This document shows, in pieces, positions 28,220 through 37,077 of a stretch of DNA of 64,000 bases; within the stretch, counting starts at the first letter, position 1; every line of letters begins with the position of its first letter. The notes under the pieces were generated by a model, which worked only from the letters and a program-made list of their open reading frames with translations, was not told the DNA's origin and did no database searches. The DNA comes from Providencia rettgeri (lineage in GTDB: Bacteria > Pseudomonadota > Gammaproteobacteria > Enterobacterales > Enterobacteriaceae). A program made the position numbers and the translations under genes. Location of the stretch: NCBI RefSeq assembly GCF_013702265.1, contig NZ_CP059348.1:2046001-2110000 (forward strand), written 5' to 3'.

Positions 28220-28335
28220 AGTGGGATCCTAATGGTAATAAAAACTGACTTAATTTCTGGATGGAAAATAAATTTGATTAACTTGATTTGTTGATTATCA
28301 ATAGATTGTAAATAGAGGAAAAGCGATTTATTCTC

Positions 28336-28358
28336 AATGAAATCTGTCAGTTTTCATT
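28336..28358. promoter_or_regulatory. Inverted repeat between LysE exporter and LysR gene, putative LysR operator
   Basis: AATGAAA (28336-28342) and TTTCATT (28352-28358) flank nine bases in the divergent control region, 63 bases before the LysR start. Its dyad length matches LysR boxes. Confidence 0.5.
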
Positions 28359-28421
28359 ACCTATTTAATTGTGAAGCTACTCATTTTATAAGCCCCTTAA
28401 TTTTATGAAGACATCAATTCT

Positions 28422-29297
28422 ATGAAACTGCCTCCATTAACATCGTTACGGTTTTTTGATGTTGCTGCACGCTATGAAAGTATTATTAAAGCCGCGCAAG
28501 AGCTGCATGTAACGCACAGTGCAATTAGCCGCCAGATAAAATTACTTGAGGAGCATCTTGGGATTTTACTGTTTGAACGACGTAACCGAGCTATCTTTTT
28601 AACAGAAGAAGGTAAATTGTTATTTCAAACGACGACGCATTTATTCCAACAACTTTCTGATACCGTCGAAATAATTACTCAGCGTCCTCATAACCGAGTT
28701 GTTAGTTTATCGTGTGAGCCGACCATCGCTATGAAATGGTTGATCCCTCGTTTAACCAGTTTTTATCAGCAATATCCTGAAATTACCGTGCATTTAATCG
28801 CCGCTGGTGGTCCGATTGATTTTAATAAGGCGGGAGTTGATCTTGCTCTTCGCCGTAATGATTTCACGTGGGATGACAATATTTATGCGAAGAAAATATG
28901 CGCGGAATGGATGGGTATCATCAAGAAAAATGATAGCCAGCCTTATAATGAGATGAACTTGCTTGTACCGGCCTCACGGCCAAATGTTTGGCGTACATGG
29001 CAAACCCGTAGTGGCATTAATTTACAACATAATAAACAAATTAATTTCGAACATTTCTACCTGTGTTTGCAGGCTGCATTAGCAGGACAGGGTGTTGCTA
29101 TCGCATCGTTCCTAATGGTTGCTGATGAAATGAACACACAACAATTAATGGCTCCAGAAGGTTTTATTGAAGATGGTTCGGCATATTACTTGCTTTCACC
29201 TAAAGAAATAAAAGCAGACACCCCAGCAGCTATTTTTATGGAATGGTTGGAAACAAACGTGAATCAAAGCCTATTGTTGACTCAGCAATCGGCATAA
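28422..29297 (+). CDS. LysR-family regulator (GcvA-like)
   Basis: The 291-residue protein begins with the GcvA-type phrase LPPLTSLRFFDVAARYESI and helix-turn-helix AAQELHVTHSAISRQIKLLEEHLG. The effector domain holds VSLSCEPTIAMKWLIPRL and a GQGVAIASFLM strand typical of this branch. It is divergent from the LysE-family exporter at 27596-28219, which it probably activates when an amino acid accumulates. Confidence 0.9.
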   Translation: MKLPPLTSLRFFDVAARYESIIKAAQELHVTHSAISRQIKLLEEHLGILLFERRNRAIFLTEEGKLLFQTTTHLFQQLSDTVEIITQRPHNRVVSLSCEPTIAMKWLIPRLTSFYQQYPEITVHLIAAGGPIDFNKAGVDLALRRNDFTWDDNIYAKKICAEWMGIIKKNDSQPYNEMNLLVPASRPNVWRTWQTRSGINLQHNKQINFEHFYLCLQAALAGQGVAIASFLMVADEMNTQQLMAPEGFIEDGSAYYLLSPKEIKADTPAAIFMEWLETNVNQSLLLTQQSA

Positions 29298-29432
29298 AAT
29301 TTGTATAATTTTAAGGGTTTGGTTATTTAATCACCGAACCTACTTGCGTAGTGAAGTTTTTATGCCCTAACTATTTCGCTGCGTGCTATATTTCCCAGAA
29401 TCGTTTTTGATGTCTTTATGTTGGAGTAAATA

Positions 29433-30536
29433 ATGAGCAAAATTCGGGTTGGTGTCATTTTTGGTGGTAAATCCACTGAGCATGAAGTTTCGTTGCAATC
29501 AGCTAAAAATATTATTAATGGATTAGATCGTAGTAAGTTTGATGTTTGTCTCATCGGTATCAATAAAGAAGGGCAATGGCATGAGTATGATGAAGCGAAC
29601 TTCCTGTTACATGGCGATGATCCCGCTCATATCGCGTTAAATACTCCAAAGCGCAGCATTGCCGTTGTTCCGGGCAAACAAAGTGAACAATTCATTTCTT
29701 TAGAAGATGCTAAACCTCTCCCGCAAATTGATGTTATTTTCCCAATTGTCCACGGTAATTTAGGTGAAGATGGCTCTTTACAAGGTTTACTGCGTATGGT
29801 GAATCTGCCGTTTGTTGGACCGGGTGTTCTAGGCTCATCAGCTTGCATGGATAAAGATGTCACCAAACGCCTTTTAAGGGATGCAGGGCTGCACATTGCA
29901 CCATTTATTACGCTGCTGAAAAGCGGTCGTGGTGAAATAAGCTATGCTGCAACGGTTGAGAAACTGGGCTTACCATTATTTATTAAACCAGCTAACCAAG
30001 GTTCATCGGTTGGGATCAGTAAAGTTAATAATGAAAGCGAGTTTAACGCGGCATTAGATTTTGCATTCTTATTCGACGTAAAAGTGCTGATTGAAAGCGC
30101 AGTAAAAGGGCGTGAAATCGAGTGTGCTGTTCTTGGAAATGAACATCCATTAGCTAGCCCATGCGGTGAAATCGTACTGCATGACAGCTTCTATGCATAT
30201 CACACTAAATACATTGATGAAAATGGCGCGTCTGTTGTTGCTCCAGCGGATTTAGAGCAAGATGTGAGTGAAAAGATCCGTACAATTGCGCTTGAAGCTT
30301 ATCAAGCTTTAAACTGCAGCGGTATGTCTCGTGTTGATGTATTTTTAACTGAAAAAAATGATGTTGTGATTAATGAAATCAACACATTACCGGGGTTCAC
30401 TAATATCAGTATGTACCCGAAACTGTGGCAACAAGGCGGTATGACTTATCAAGAATTGATCAGTCGTTTAATTGAACTTGGGATTGAAAAATTCCAGCAA
30501 ACAGCCGCATTAAAAACAGCCTGTGATGACATTTAA
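29433..30536 (+). CDS. ddlA: D-alanine--D-alanine ligase (DdlA type)
   Basis: The enzyme makes the D-Ala-D-Ala end of peptidoglycan stem peptides from two D-Ala and ATP in the cytosol. The 367-residue protein (E. coli DdlA 364) has the N-terminal VIFGGKSTEHEVSLQSA, ATP-grasp parts PLFIKPANQGSSVGISK and the C-terminal INEINTLPGFTNISMYPKLW. The ATG at 29433 follows GGAG. It is monocistronic, as ddlA is in E. coli, while ddlB sits in the dcw cluster. Target of D-cycloserine. Confidence 0.97.
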   Translation: MSKIRVGVIFGGKSTEHEVSLQSAKNIINGLDRSKFDVCLIGINKEGQWHEYDEANFLLHGDDPAHIALNTPKRSIAVVPGKQSEQFISLEDAKPLPQIDVIFPIVHGNLGEDGSLQGLLRMVNLPFVGPGVLGSSACMDKDVTKRLLRDAGLHIAPFITLLKSGRGEISYAATVEKLGLPLFIKPANQGSSVGISKVNNESEFNAALDFAFLFDVKVLIESAVKGREIECAVLGNEHPLASPCGEIVLHDSFYAYHTKYIDENGASVVAPADLEQDVSEKIRTIALEAYQALNCSGMSRVDVFLTEKNDVVINEINTLPGFTNISMYPKLWQQGGMTYQELISRLIELGIEKFQQTAALKTACDDI

Positions 30537-30558
30537 TCTCTGATATTTCTCGAAAACT

Positions 30559-30585
30559 TTGCCGATAGCAGGCTGCTATCGGCAA
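30559..30585. terminator. Bidirectional terminator hairpin after ddlA
   Basis: TTGCCGATAGCA pairs perfectly with TGCTATCGGCAA around a three-base loop between convergent genes. T content after the stem is modest on both strands (AAAGTTTTCG on the minus side). Confidence 0.75.
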
Positions 30586-30606
30586 TATCACGCTAAAGCT
30601 AACGCA

Positions 30607-31395
30607 TTAATTCACAACGTTTTTATTACACCAAACATAATTGATGTAACGGAATAACGGCTCAAATCCAAATTTTTTATATAAATCAAAGCCTGCTTCT
30701 GAAGCATCTAAGAAGCAATGTTCGACTCGTTGTTGACGACAAAATGCGAGAGCATAATCAATAAGCTGAGAAGCATAACCTTTACCCTGAAACTTAGGTT
30801 CAGTACCGATATCGTCGAAACGCGCCAATTCGCCTTCAATGGTGACCGTCATGGATGTTGCGGGCTCTCCATTGACCAATAAGACGAAATGGAACTGTGG
30901 TGCGCCTTGCTGCAGGGCATCTTCATGGTAGCGAACATACTCTTGGATCACCGTATCGTGTTCTTCTGAAAGATAGAACGCAGAAACTAATGGTTTAGCC
31001 CAAAGGGATAAATCATGGTTTGCGAGCACGATATCTACCTGATTATCAGGCAAATCAACTTCTTTTTGCTGCGACAAAGTTAGCGCCATGGCTGTCGTGA
31101 CGCTGTCACGTTTATAGTTAAGTGCTTCAATATCTTTGACGACTTTTGGCAGCATCTCTTCGGGGATCACCAAAGTGTGGTTCTTTTTCTGCGATACGAA
31201 CAGGTTGTATGCTTGCATAAAAGCATGATGAGTAGAGTCGGGTTGCAGATAGATAAAATTGAACGCCGGGGAATTTAATGGCGTTAAATAACAAATTGTA
31301 TGTTGTGCAATCTGGATACTGTGCTCACAAATCGAAGTCCAAAACGTCTTTTCGATCGATTGGTAATGTCGTAAATAGTAGAGCGGTATATTCAT
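30607..31395 (-). CDS. GNAT-domain protein, first of two paralogues
   Basis: The 262-residue protein has an N-terminal domain of about 120 residues (containing TPLNSPAFNFIYLQPD) and a C-terminal GNAT fold with acetyl-CoA loop FQGKGYASQLIDYA and the end LYKKFGFEPLFRYINYVW. It is clearly homologous over its whole length to the product at 32897-33679: shared phrases include SPAFN/TPAFN-IYL, LSLWAKPLVSAF/LSDWSKPLITAF, EY-RYH, FDDIGT/LDDIGT and LYKKFGF/VYQKLGF. The two-domain form resembles self-sufficient GNATs of unknown substrate. The gene stands alone. Confidence 0.85.
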   Translation of the reverse strand: MNIPLYYLRHYQSIEKTFWTSICEHSIQIAQHTICYLTPLNSPAFNFIYLQPDSTHHAFMQAYNLFVSQKKNHTLVIPEEMLPKVVKDIEALNYKRDSVTTAMALTLSQQKEVDLPDNQVDIVLANHDLSLWAKPLVSAFYLSEEHDTVIQEYVRYHEDALQQGAPQFHFVLLVNGEPATSMTVTIEGELARFDDIGTEPKFQGKGYASQLIDYALAFCRQQRVEHCFLDASEAGFDLYKKFGFEPLFRYINYVWCNKNVVN

Positions 31396-31917
31396 TAGTC
31401 AGTTACCTGATACAAAATGTGTTAGTCAAAATGGAGCAAATAACAAATCTAACCCCATGTAAAATTTTGTTAACTTATTGGCAGTAAAGCCTTTGTGATC
31501 TATCTATTGATAATAACTAAACCTTTAAAATCAGCAACCGTTGCGGCAGTTGTCATCTTATCTTTGGCCTTAGCTCTCACTCTTATGCAACGTTTTCAGT
31601 GTCATTAATCAATATCTATAAAGTAAATTTAAAGATGAATTAAGGCGTTTCGTGCGATATGCAGATAGATTGTCATTTAATGCTATCTTACATTGCACAT
31701 TTACTCTATAAAATGTCATGTAAATTTATAAAAAGCTTTGTAACTCAATGAGATTATCTTATGAAATTCTCCATTATGATAGTAGAAATAAAGAGATCGT
31801 ACCTGCATAAATATGCTAAATAGAGTGACGTAAATAAGATAAATAGAGTTGTAAACGTTATATTTTTCAATGTATTGTTTTTGAAAAATAAAAGATGACT
31901 GAGGTTATGTTTAGGTA
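31396..31917. other. 522-base AT-rich region upstream of divergent GNAT and secreted hydrolase genes
   Basis: No ORF with a ribosome-binding site and no strong dyad was found. Several short imperfect repeats of TTTATAAATTTAC type occur around 31700-31735. The region is expected to hold promoters for both divergent genes. Confidence 0.45.
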
Positions 31918-32847
31918 ATGCAAAAATTTATATTAGCCGCCCTGTGTTTAGTGAGTTATTCAGTGTTTGCCGAATCAGCTGAAAATCCTTTTGATAGACA
32001 AATACTGAAACACGATGGCAAAGAGACTCATTATTACCTGCTTAAAAGTGACTCTAACCCCTCTAAAGAATTATTGGTATTAATCCAAGGCTCCGACTGC
32101 AAAAGTGTCGTTAATAACCAAAATATGATTAAGAATTTTAGGGGAGTATTACCTAATAGTGATGTGCTTTTAGTAGAAAAAACAGGCTTAACACCTGATG
32201 TGGGGCTAGATGATCCAAATGCCTTAGAAGAGGATTGCCCTGTAGAATATATGAAGAGCGACTCTTATTTTGAAAGAGTGGATAACTATATTGCTGTGCT
32301 GAACCAGTTGAAAAATCAGTATCAGCATATTGTTATATTGGGTGGTAGTGAAGGGGCGATAGTGACGAATATTATTGCGTCTAAAGTTGATTTTATTGAT
32401 GCTGCTATTTCGCTAAATGGTGGCGGACAATTTTTTATTAATGATGTGATTTACAGCATTAATAAAAGTTTACCTGCTGAAGAAGCGCAAGGTGCAATAG
32501 AAGGGTTTAACCAGTTTGCAGATGCGGTTTTGCATGACCATTTAGACGATGACCAATTTCCCAGTAATCACGGGCAAAATTGGTGGTATGAAGCCTTAAC
32601 GATAGATAATAAAAAACTACTTCAAGGTGTTCGTAAACCCCATTTAGTGATCCAAACGCTCACCGATATTAATGTGGACGTGGAAGGTTCACAAAAAATG
32701 ATGAGTGAGGTTAATAACCCAAATATTACGTATAAAACATATTCCACATTAGACCACTATTTTAAAGACAGTCAGGACAATAATCAGACAGCAGTTGTTA
32801 TCGCTGATATTCAGGATTGGTACACAAAATTAAATATCAAAAAATAG
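31918..32847 (+). CDS. Secreted alpha/beta-hydrolase-fold protein
   Basis: The 309-residue precursor has a signal peptide (residues 1-18, ending SVFA) and an alpha/beta-hydrolase core: the strand ELLVLIQGSDC with a cysteine-bearing oxyanion loop, nucleophile elbow GGSEGA (S144), a probable acid in LTDINVDVEGS and a histidine in TLDHYF. Cysteines at 61 and 107 could bridge in the periplasm. It resembles prolyl-oligopeptidase or dienelactone-hydrolase-type folds but I do not recognise a family. It is flanked by two paralogous GNAT genes. The ribosome-binding site is weak: GAGG lies 13 bases before the ATG and a three-codon ORF overlaps the start. Confidence 0.75.
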   Translation: MQKFILAALCLVSYSVFAESAENPFDRQILKHDGKETHYYLLKSDSNPSKELLVLIQGSDCKSVVNNQNMIKNFRGVLPNSDVLLVEKTGLTPDVGLDDPNALEEDCPVEYMKSDSYFERVDNYIAVLNQLKNQYQHIVILGGSEGAIVTNIIASKVDFIDAAISLNGGGQFFINDVIYSINKSLPAEEAQGAIEGFNQFADAVLHDHLDDDQFPSNHGQNWWYEALTIDNKKLLQGVRKPHLVIQTLTDINVDVEGSQKMMSEVNNPNITYKTYSTLDHYFKDSQDNNQTAVVIADIQDWYTKLNIKK

Positions 32848-32856
32848 GTTGTGTAG

Positions 32857-32890
32857 ATACCCAGCTAAAGAATTCTTAGTTGGGTATTTA
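32857..32890. terminator. Bidirectional terminator between hydrolase and second GNAT paralogue
   Basis: ATACCCAGCTAA (32857-32868) pairs with TTAGTTGGGTAT (32876-32887) with a single G-T pair around a seven-base loop, followed by TTTAG. Confidence 0.78.
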
Positions 32891-32896
32891 GGGATT

Positions 32897-33679
32897 CTAT
32901 TCTGAAATGTAGCTGTGATATTTAAAAATCGGTTTAAAACCTAGTTTTTGATAAACCGACAAACCATCGCTAGACGCTTCCAAATAACACTGCTTGATTT
33001 TATGTTGAAGACAAACCTGTAAGGCATGTTTAATCAATGCCGTGGCAAATCCTTGTCTCTGGAATTCAATATCTGTACCAATATCATCTAAGCGCGCAAC
33101 GTCATTGTGTAGCGTGAGTGTTAGTGATGATACAGGGGTCTGCTGATTAAATAAGACAAAATGCATGATATTAGTTTGCTTGTCTAACGCACGCTGGTGA
33201 TAGCGAATATATTCATCAATGATGGATTCATCATTATCACAATCAAGTTCATTGACTACAGGAAACGCAGTAATAAGCGGTTTCGACCAGTCAGAGAGAT
33301 TATGATTGCTAAGCTTTATGTGATAGCCATCTGGTAACTGATTTCCCGTTTTGAGTTCATTTCCCGTAAGGTCAAAGACCATCGCTGTTGATTCACCATC
33401 ATCAATAAGATCATGTTGTTGTATACAATTTGAAAACTTGGGTAATTCATCGGTGTGAACAACTAAAATATAGGGTTTTGATTGTTGTTGAAACAATGTA
33501 TTTGCCGCTTCAAAGCCAGCAATAGTTGCTCCTGAATGCAAGTAAATATAATTAAATGCGGGAGTTTTTAGCTCAGTAAAATAGGCAAACGTATTTGGCT
33601 CTACATGATGAGTCCTTAGGCAAATAGCAGACCAAAAAATATCTTCTAATGAGTAAAAACATGCTTCGTTGTGAGTCAT
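32897..33679 (-). CDS. GNAT-domain protein, second of two paralogues
   Basis: The 260-residue protein mirrors the product at 30607-31395 in length and domain order: an N-terminal domain with ELKTPAFNYIYLH, and a C-terminal GNAT fold with the loop FQRQGFATALIKHA and LSVYQKLGFKPIFKYHSY. The acetyl-CoA loop has QRQGFA where the paralogue has QGKGYA; both fit the Q/R-x-x-G-x-G/A motif. Both genes point leftwards with the hydrolase gene between them. Substrate unknown. Confidence 0.85.
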   Translation of the reverse strand: MTHNEACFYSLEDIFWSAICLRTHHVEPNTFAYFTELKTPAFNYIYLHSGATIAGFEAANTLFQQQSKPYILVVHTDELPKFSNCIQQHDLIDDGESTAMVFDLTGNELKTGNQLPDGYHIKLSNHNLSDWSKPLITAFPVVNELDCDNDESIIDEYIRYHQRALDKQTNIMHFVLFNQQTPVSSLTLTLHNDVARLDDIGTDIEFQRQGFATALIKHALQVCLQHKIKQCYLEASSDGLSVYQKLGFKPIFKYHSYISE

Positions 33680-33797
33680 TTCATGGTGTCCTAATAAATT
33701 AACTGAACGTTTCTAGTCTATTGAGGAAATTGAGATTGCTGCCACCATGGTACATGGGATAGCATTTATTTAATTAAGAGAAGATTAAGGAATATCT

Positions 33798-34127
33798 GTG
33801 AATAATATCCCCGAAACCATCACGTTCTTTGAGCGTTTATTACCGCTAGTTGTTTCCGGTGAAAAAGTGATCACCATTCGTGATGAAAGCGAGAGTCACT
33901 ACGTACCAGGCTCGGTTGTCAAAGTACATGCTTTAGAAACAGGCAAGTACTATACCGACATTGAAATACTTTCTGTTGAGCCACTAAACTACGATGATAT
34001 TTCCGAATATCACGCAACTCAAGAAGCGATGACATTAGAGACGTTGAAAGCCTTAATTCGTGAAATTTACCCCACTGAAAACTGCCTGTATGTTATTCAT
34101 TATCGATTAACAACCGCAAGCGCTTAA
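33798..34127 (+). CDS. yqfB: YqfB: N4-acetylcytidine amidohydrolase (ASCH domain)
   Basis: The enzyme hydrolyses N4-acetylcytidine to cytidine and acetate. The 109-residue protein (E. coli 103) has the ASCH core GEKVITIRDESESHY and an HATQEAMTLETLKALIREIYP helix. The catalytic lysine, threonine and glutamate of E. coli YqfB (K21, T24, E74) align with K23, T26 and E76. The start is GTG at 33798, seven bases after AAGG. Its stop is one base from the stop of the convergent LysR gene. Confidence 0.93.
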   Translation: MNNIPETITFFERLLPLVVSGEKVITIRDESESHYVPGSVVKVHALETGKYYTDIEILSVEPLNYDDISEYHATQEAMTLETLKALIREIYPTENCLYVIHYRLTTASA

Positions 34128-34128
34128 A

Positions 34129-34995
34129 TCACGATAATTGTTTTTTCACTAGTTTGATAAATGCTTTTGTGGCTGGAGACGCATCACTGTAATTATTAAC
34201 AGCGAAGGCAATATCCCGAGTTACGCGGGGAATTAATGGTTTTACGACGATATTGTTAATATTTTCGGGGATTGCGAGTTGAGCCACAATCGATACGGCT
34301 TCATTTCGTGCAACCAATGAAAAAGTGCTAAGAAGCTGGCGAGTTCTAAATTGAATTTTAGGTGTCAGCTTTTGTGCAGAAAATAGTCCCATCACAATTT
34401 TACCTGAGCCGGCTTGAGTTAAGTTGAAAGGGTACTCACACAATTGTTTTAGTGTAACCCCGTTGTACTGAGTCAATGGATGGTTTAGCGGCAAAATAGC
34501 CACATATTGGTCGTGCTTTATGGGAAAAGTATCAAATCGTTCGTCTGGCAAGACCACAACACCAATATCTATGCGCTTTTCTTGTAACCATTGAGCCACG
34601 CTCTCATCGTCGCCCTCATCAACAATAATTTCAATGCTCGGGTATTGCTGACGAAAGACCTTTAATAATGGGGGCAGAATACCTGTTGAAGAGCCGGGGC
34701 CGAAAGATCCTATCCGTAAAACACCTTTCTTTAATCCATTGGATGCTAGCGCTTCTTGCCGCATTGCTTCTTGAAGGCTCAGTATATGTTGGGCGCGATT
34801 TAACAGCGTATTACCAATTTCGGTCAGAGTGACTTGATTTTGTTCCCGCGTAAATAGACTGACATTGAAATCTTTTTCGAGAGATTTAATGGCATGTGAA
34901 ACCGCAGATTGGGAAATACTCAACGACATTGCCGCTAAGGTAAAACTTTTTAGCTCAGCAACACGGGTAAATATTTCCAGTTGGCTTAGTGTCAT
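34129..34995 (-). CDS. LysR-family regulator
   Basis: The 288-residue protein has the LysR helix-turn-helix (LEIFTRVAELKSFTLAAMSLSISQSAVSHAIKSLE) and an effector domain beginning at KGVLRIGSFGPGSS. This branch (with 'SQSAVSHAI') resembles CysB/CbbR-like regulators of metabolite exporters. It is divergent from the DMT transporter at 35104-36027 with dyads in the 108-base gap, so that gene is its probable target. Confidence 0.9.
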   Translation of the reverse strand: MTLSQLEIFTRVAELKSFTLAAMSLSISQSAVSHAIKSLEKDFNVSLFTREQNQVTLTEIGNTLLNRAQHILSLQEAMRQEALASNGLKKGVLRIGSFGPGSSTGILPPLLKVFRQQYPSIEIIVDEGDDESVAQWLQEKRIDIGVVVLPDERFDTFPIKHDQYVAILPLNHPLTQYNGVTLKQLCEYPFNLTQAGSGKIVMGLFSAQKLTPKIQFRTRQLLSTFSLVARNEAVSIVAQLAIPENINNIVVKPLIPRVTRDIAFAVNNYSDASPATKAFIKLVKKQLS

Positions 34996-35043
34996 GAGTA
35001 AATACTCATTTGATTATGATCTTGGATAACAAATACCTTATCC
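34994..35043. promoter_or_regulatory. Two inverted repeats between LysR and DMT genes, putative LysR operators
   Basis: ATGAGTA-AA-TACTCAT (34994-35009) overlaps the LysR start codon and would suit autorepression. GGATAA (35024-35029) and TTATCC (35038-35043) flank eight bases, a shape like a LysR box, 60 bases before the DMT start. Confidence 0.5.
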
Positions 35044-35103
35044 GTATCGAATGACTGAGTCAATAAAGTACACAATATCTGATATGGATGGGGAAACATC
35101 GCG

Positions 35104-36027
35104 ATGGAATTAAAAATAACAAAAAGGCAAGTTCAACAAAAGTCAGTCAATATTGTTGCTCTGAAAATGATTTGTGTCTCGATTTTATGGGGGGGAACGT
35201 TCATTGCTGGTAGGGTGTTACAAACCGATATATCACCATTATTTTCAGCGACGGTTCGCTTTATTTTTGCGAGTGTTTCATTGGTTATTTTGCTGAGCTG
35301 CACTCGTATTGGTTGGGTTAGAGTGAATTCGCGTCAGTTTTTTCAAATTCTAATATTGGGATGTAGTGGCGTATTTGTCTATCAGGTATTTTTCTTCTAT
35401 GGATTACAGCTTATTCCGGCATCACGAGCAGCATTATTAGTTGCAATAAACCCCGCAATGATTGCGTTAATTTCCTACCTATTATGGCGCGAAAAAATCA
35501 CGAAAATTAAAGGAGTGGGGATTAGTTGCTGTGTATTAGGCGCCATCATATTACTCTCAGGGAAGAATTCAGATGCGAGTGACTTTTTAATAAACCAAGG
35601 GGATCTTGCCATATTGGGCTGCGTGGTGAGTTGGGGTATTTATACTGTGGCGGGTAAAAATGTGATCCGTGAAATTGGCGCTATACATACGGTTGCTTAT
35701 GCTGTGCTATTAGGAACCGCATTATTGGTTATCGCGTCAAGTATCACGGGGCAATTAACACTTAGCGCGATTACATATTTAACAAATATCGATGTTATGA
35801 GCCTGTTATACCTTGGTGTATTAGGCTCTGCATTAGCTTATATTTGGTATTACCAAGGTGTTGACCTGTTAGGTGCAGCTGGGGCTGGTTCATTTATTGC
35901 ACTTAATCCGTTGACGGCGGTAATAATAGGAACGTTGTTTTTAAATGAAGAAATTACATTCTCTGCGCTATTAGGTGGAGTGGTGATTATCTTCGGGTTA
36001 TGGCTAACCAATAAACCTCGAGTATAA
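35104..36027 (+). CDS. EamA/DMT-family transporter
   Basis: The 307-residue protein has ten membrane helices in two EamA repeats after a short polar N-terminus of about 18 residues. The first helix (MICVSILWGGTFIAGRVL) carries the WGGTFIAGR phrase common in YdcZ/RhaT-like DMT exporters, and GLQLIPASRAALLVAINPA marks the end of the first repeat. It is divergent from the LysR gene. The ATG at 35104 follows GGGGA at nine bases. Substrate unknown. Confidence 0.88.
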   Translation: MELKITKRQVQQKSVNIVALKMICVSILWGGTFIAGRVLQTDISPLFSATVRFIFASVSLVILLSCTRIGWVRVNSRQFFQILILGCSGVFVYQVFFFYGLQLIPASRAALLVAINPAMIALISYLLWREKITKIKGVGISCCVLGAIILLSGKNSDASDFLINQGDLAILGCVVSWGIYTVAGKNVIREIGAIHTVAYAVLLGTALLVIASSITGQLTLSAITYLTNIDVMSLLYLGVLGSALAYIWYYQGVDLLGAAGAGSFIALNPLTAVIIGTLFLNEEITFSALLGGVVIIFGLWLTNKPRV

Positions 36028-36072
36028 AATAGGCGCTCTATGGAAATAATTGACTCCATAGAGCGATATTCA

Positions 36073-37062
36073 TTATTTAATGGTTTTGTTGATTTCTGAA
36101 TAAGCGAACAGGGCTTGAGCTCCGCCAGTATGGACAAATAATACCGGTGTTTTTTCAGTGGAGTTGTCTAAATAATCAATTAAACCTGCCATCGCTTTTC
36201 CCGTATAAACTGGGTCAAGAAGGATCCCTTCTTTTTGAGCTAATAGCGCTATTGCATCTAAACCACCGCGGTTTGGCATGCCATACATTGGTGCGAAAAA
36301 ATCATCCCAAAGTGCAATGTCAGGCGTTTTTTTAATTTGCAGTAATTCTGCTAATTCATTTTGCAGTTTTTCAACTTTTGGTGCCTGATCTTGCTGTTTA
36401 CGAGAAACGGTGACCCCAATGAGTTGTGAAGTAGGGAGTAATTCTTGTAAGCCAATTGCTAAACCTGCGTGAGTCCCAGCACTACCGGAAGCTACAATCA
36501 CTTTATCGAACTCAATATTGACCGGTTTTTGTTGGGCAATTTCAATCGCACATTGAACATAACCTAATGCGCCCAGACCGTTGGAACCGCCGACAGGGAC
36601 GATATAAGCATCTTGCAAGTCTAACGATTTAATTAACTCAGCCATTTGTGCTTGTGGATCGGTTAATTCGTCACACATGACGCATTGAGTACCAAATAAA
36701 TCGGTGAGGAGTTTATTGCCATTATGCAGGAAATTGCTGTCTTCACTTTGAATAGGATTTTCTAATAAAGCGACACATTTTAGTCCGTACATTGCCGCTA
36801 CCGCAGCAGTTTGACGAACATGGTTTGATTGAATCGCGCCCGCTGTCACGATAATCTTTGCATTTTGGGCTAAGGCATCCGCCATTAAAAATTCAAGTTT
36901 ACGTAGCTTATTTCCGCCCATTGCTAACGGCGTCATATCATCGCGTTTAATGTAGATTTCTCGACCATATAAACGCGATAAATTATCGAGTCGATTCAAT
37001 GGGGTCGATGCTTTAAGCAAGTCAACTTTTTCGAATTGAGTTAATTTTTGTTGAAGAGACAT
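36073..37062 (-). CDS. dcyD: DcyD: D-cysteine desulfhydrase
   Basis: The PLP enzyme breaks D-cysteine to pyruvate, ammonia and sulfide. The 329-residue protein (E. coli 328) matches the ACC-deaminase-like family with [27 protein letters not shown] lysine K52 in [37 protein letters not shown] and a C-terminal HTGGAQALF. The ATG follows GGGGA at seven bases. It is 15 bases behind an NhaC-type transporter gene on the same strand; in E. coli dcyD sits instead beside the FliY cystine transporter. Confidence 0.93.
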   Translation of the reverse strand: MSLQQKLTQFEKVDLLKASTPLNRLDNLSRLYGREIYIKRDDMTPLAMGGNKLRKLEFLMADALAQNAKIIVTAGAIQSNHVRQTAAVAAMYGLKCVALLENPIQSEDSNFLHNGNKLLTDLFGTQCVMCDELTDPQAQMAELIKSLDLQDAYIVPVGGSNGLGALGYVQCAIEIAQQKPVNIEFDKVIVASGSAGTHAGLAIGLQELLPTSQLIGVTVSRKQQDQAPKVEKLQNELAELLQIKKTPDIALWDDFFAPMYGMPNRGGLDAIALLAQKEGILLDPVYTGKAMAGLIDYLDNSTEKTPVLFVHTGGAQALFAYSEINKTIK

Positions 37063-37077
37063 CTAAATTCCCCTGTA

